Shown here: one piece after another, positions 5,780 to 6,239 of the stretch
Numbering within the stretch: position 1 is the first letter of the stretch
Layout of the letters: each line of letters opens with the position of its first letter
Assembly (NCBI GenBank): GCA_963975135.1
Contig: CAXBGQ010000192.1
Span: 1 to 6,239, forward strand
Length of the DNA stretch: 6,239 nt
Source: Alterinioella sp963975135
GTDB taxonomy: Bacteria > Pseudomonadota > Alphaproteobacteria > Rhodobacterales > Rhodobacteraceae
Reading direction: 5' to 3'
Notes under the pieces: model-generated
Told to the model about the DNA's origin: nothing
Databases searched by the model: none
Seen by the model: the letters and a program-made list of their open reading frames with translations, nothing else
Program-made: the position numbers and the translations under genes

Positions 5780-6239
5780 CGCCGGGCTCCACCGCTGTCG
5801 GCACGGGATCGATCAACGCCAGCCAGGCGTCCTCATCCAATATCTCGACGCCCAGATCGGCAGCCTTTTTCGCCTTTGACCCGGCCCCCGGACCGGCGAT
5901 CAGGATGTCGGTTTTGGCGCTGACACTGCCCGAAACCTTGGCCCCCAAAGCCTCCGCCCGCGCCTTGGCCTCGGCCCGTGTCATTTTCTCCAACGTGCCG
6001 GTGAAGACGACGGTTTTGCCCGCCACGGGGCTGTCATCACTTGCCCGCGCGGCCGGTGCCCGCGGGCTCAGATGCGCCACCAGACGGTCAATCGAAGCGC
6101 GTTCCTGGGCCTGCTGGAACGAGGTTACCAGCGACAGCGCCACGGTCGCGCCGATGCCGTCGATGCCGGTCAGATCCTCCCAGGCCGCCAATGCGCGTGG
6201 GTCCAGCCCGGCCCAGACCTTTTTGCGGGTTCCGGCGAT
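5772..6239 (-). CDS. ligA: NAD+-dependent DNA ligase LigA, C-terminal 155 residues (5' end outside window)
   Basis: Replicative and repair ligase that seals nicks in duplex DNA using NAD+. The frame is open to the end of the window. Visible are the end of the helix-hairpin-helix region (WEDLTGIDGIGATVALSL, bases 6182-6129) and then the BRCT domain, starting at SPVAGKTVVFTGTLEKMTR and continuing through AEALGAKVSGSVSAKTDILI to the KAADLGVEILDEDAW motif. The adenylation and OB domains lie upstream outside the window. A short linker rich in Ala/Pro separates the two visible domains. The TGA stop (5774-5772) lies inside the first codons of recG, with an 8-base overlap ATGGCTGA, so the two repair genes probably form one operon. 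No internal start is needed: residues IAGTRKKVW upstream of the TTG codon at 6191 fit the ligase family. Confidence 0.96.
   Translation of the reverse strand: MAGTRKKVWAGLDPRALAAWEDLTGIDGIGATVALSLVTSFQQAQERASIDRLVAHLSPRAPAARASDDSPVAGKTVVFTGTLEKMTRAEAKARAEALGAKVSGSVSAKTDILIAGPGAGSKAKKAADLGVEILDEDAWLALIDPVPTAVEPGDG

Noticed and set aside
1..6239. Mobile element, CRISPR array, toxin-antitoxin pair or defence system
   Set aside because: No transposase, integrase, spaced direct repeats or recognisable defence domain; composition and gene content are those of a core chromosome.

Overview
The window is about 6.2 kb of GC-rich, gene-dense chromosome. It most likely comes from an alphaproteobacterium of the Rhodobacteraceae/Roseobacter type. 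The supporting signs are folate-type TrmFO together with GluQ-RS, a stand-alone HisI, strong third-position GC in all long genes, a ligA-recG pair with overlapping ends, and a GAAC-N7-GAAC LexA-type operator, which is the alphaproteobacterial form. I see no mobile element, phage gene, CRISPR array, rRNA or tRNA.

Layout. 1-2210 (+) holds the 3' half of trmFO (tRNA T54 methylation), a small class I SAM methyltransferase, and gluQRS (glutamylation of queuosine in tRNA-Asp). The last two overlap by 4 bases and are probably translationally coupled. 2211-2312 is a convergent gap with a short palindrome at the end of gluQRS and a hairpin at the end of hisI. 2313-2672 (-) is hisI (third step of histidine synthesis). 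It is divergent from 2740-3192 (+), a SufU/IscU-like Fe-S scaffold-family protein that lacks one of the three canonical ligand cysteines. 3224-3677 is the least conventional part. On the minus strand there is a LexA-box-like operator, then a 40-codon reading frame for a single-span membrane peptide, a roughly 170-base untranslated stretch, and a strong intrinsic terminator. 3678-6239 (-) is the 3' end of ligA (NAD+-dependent DNA ligase) overlapping recG (branch-migration helicase). recG carries one apparent single-base deletion in a G/C run at about 4415, which splits an otherwise intact 700-residue protein.

How it fits together. The left half is tRNA modification. The right half is DNA repair: ligase, fork-reversal helicase and a likely SOS-controlled small gene directly downstream. 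The best candidate for something undescribed is the small membrane peptide at 3433-3555 with a LexA-type box in its promoter region. In size, topology and apparent control it recalls SOS-induced small membrane division inhibitors such as Caulobacter SidA, but I see no sequence evidence of homology, so that function is only a hypothesis. The remaining genes are ordinary housekeeping genes.
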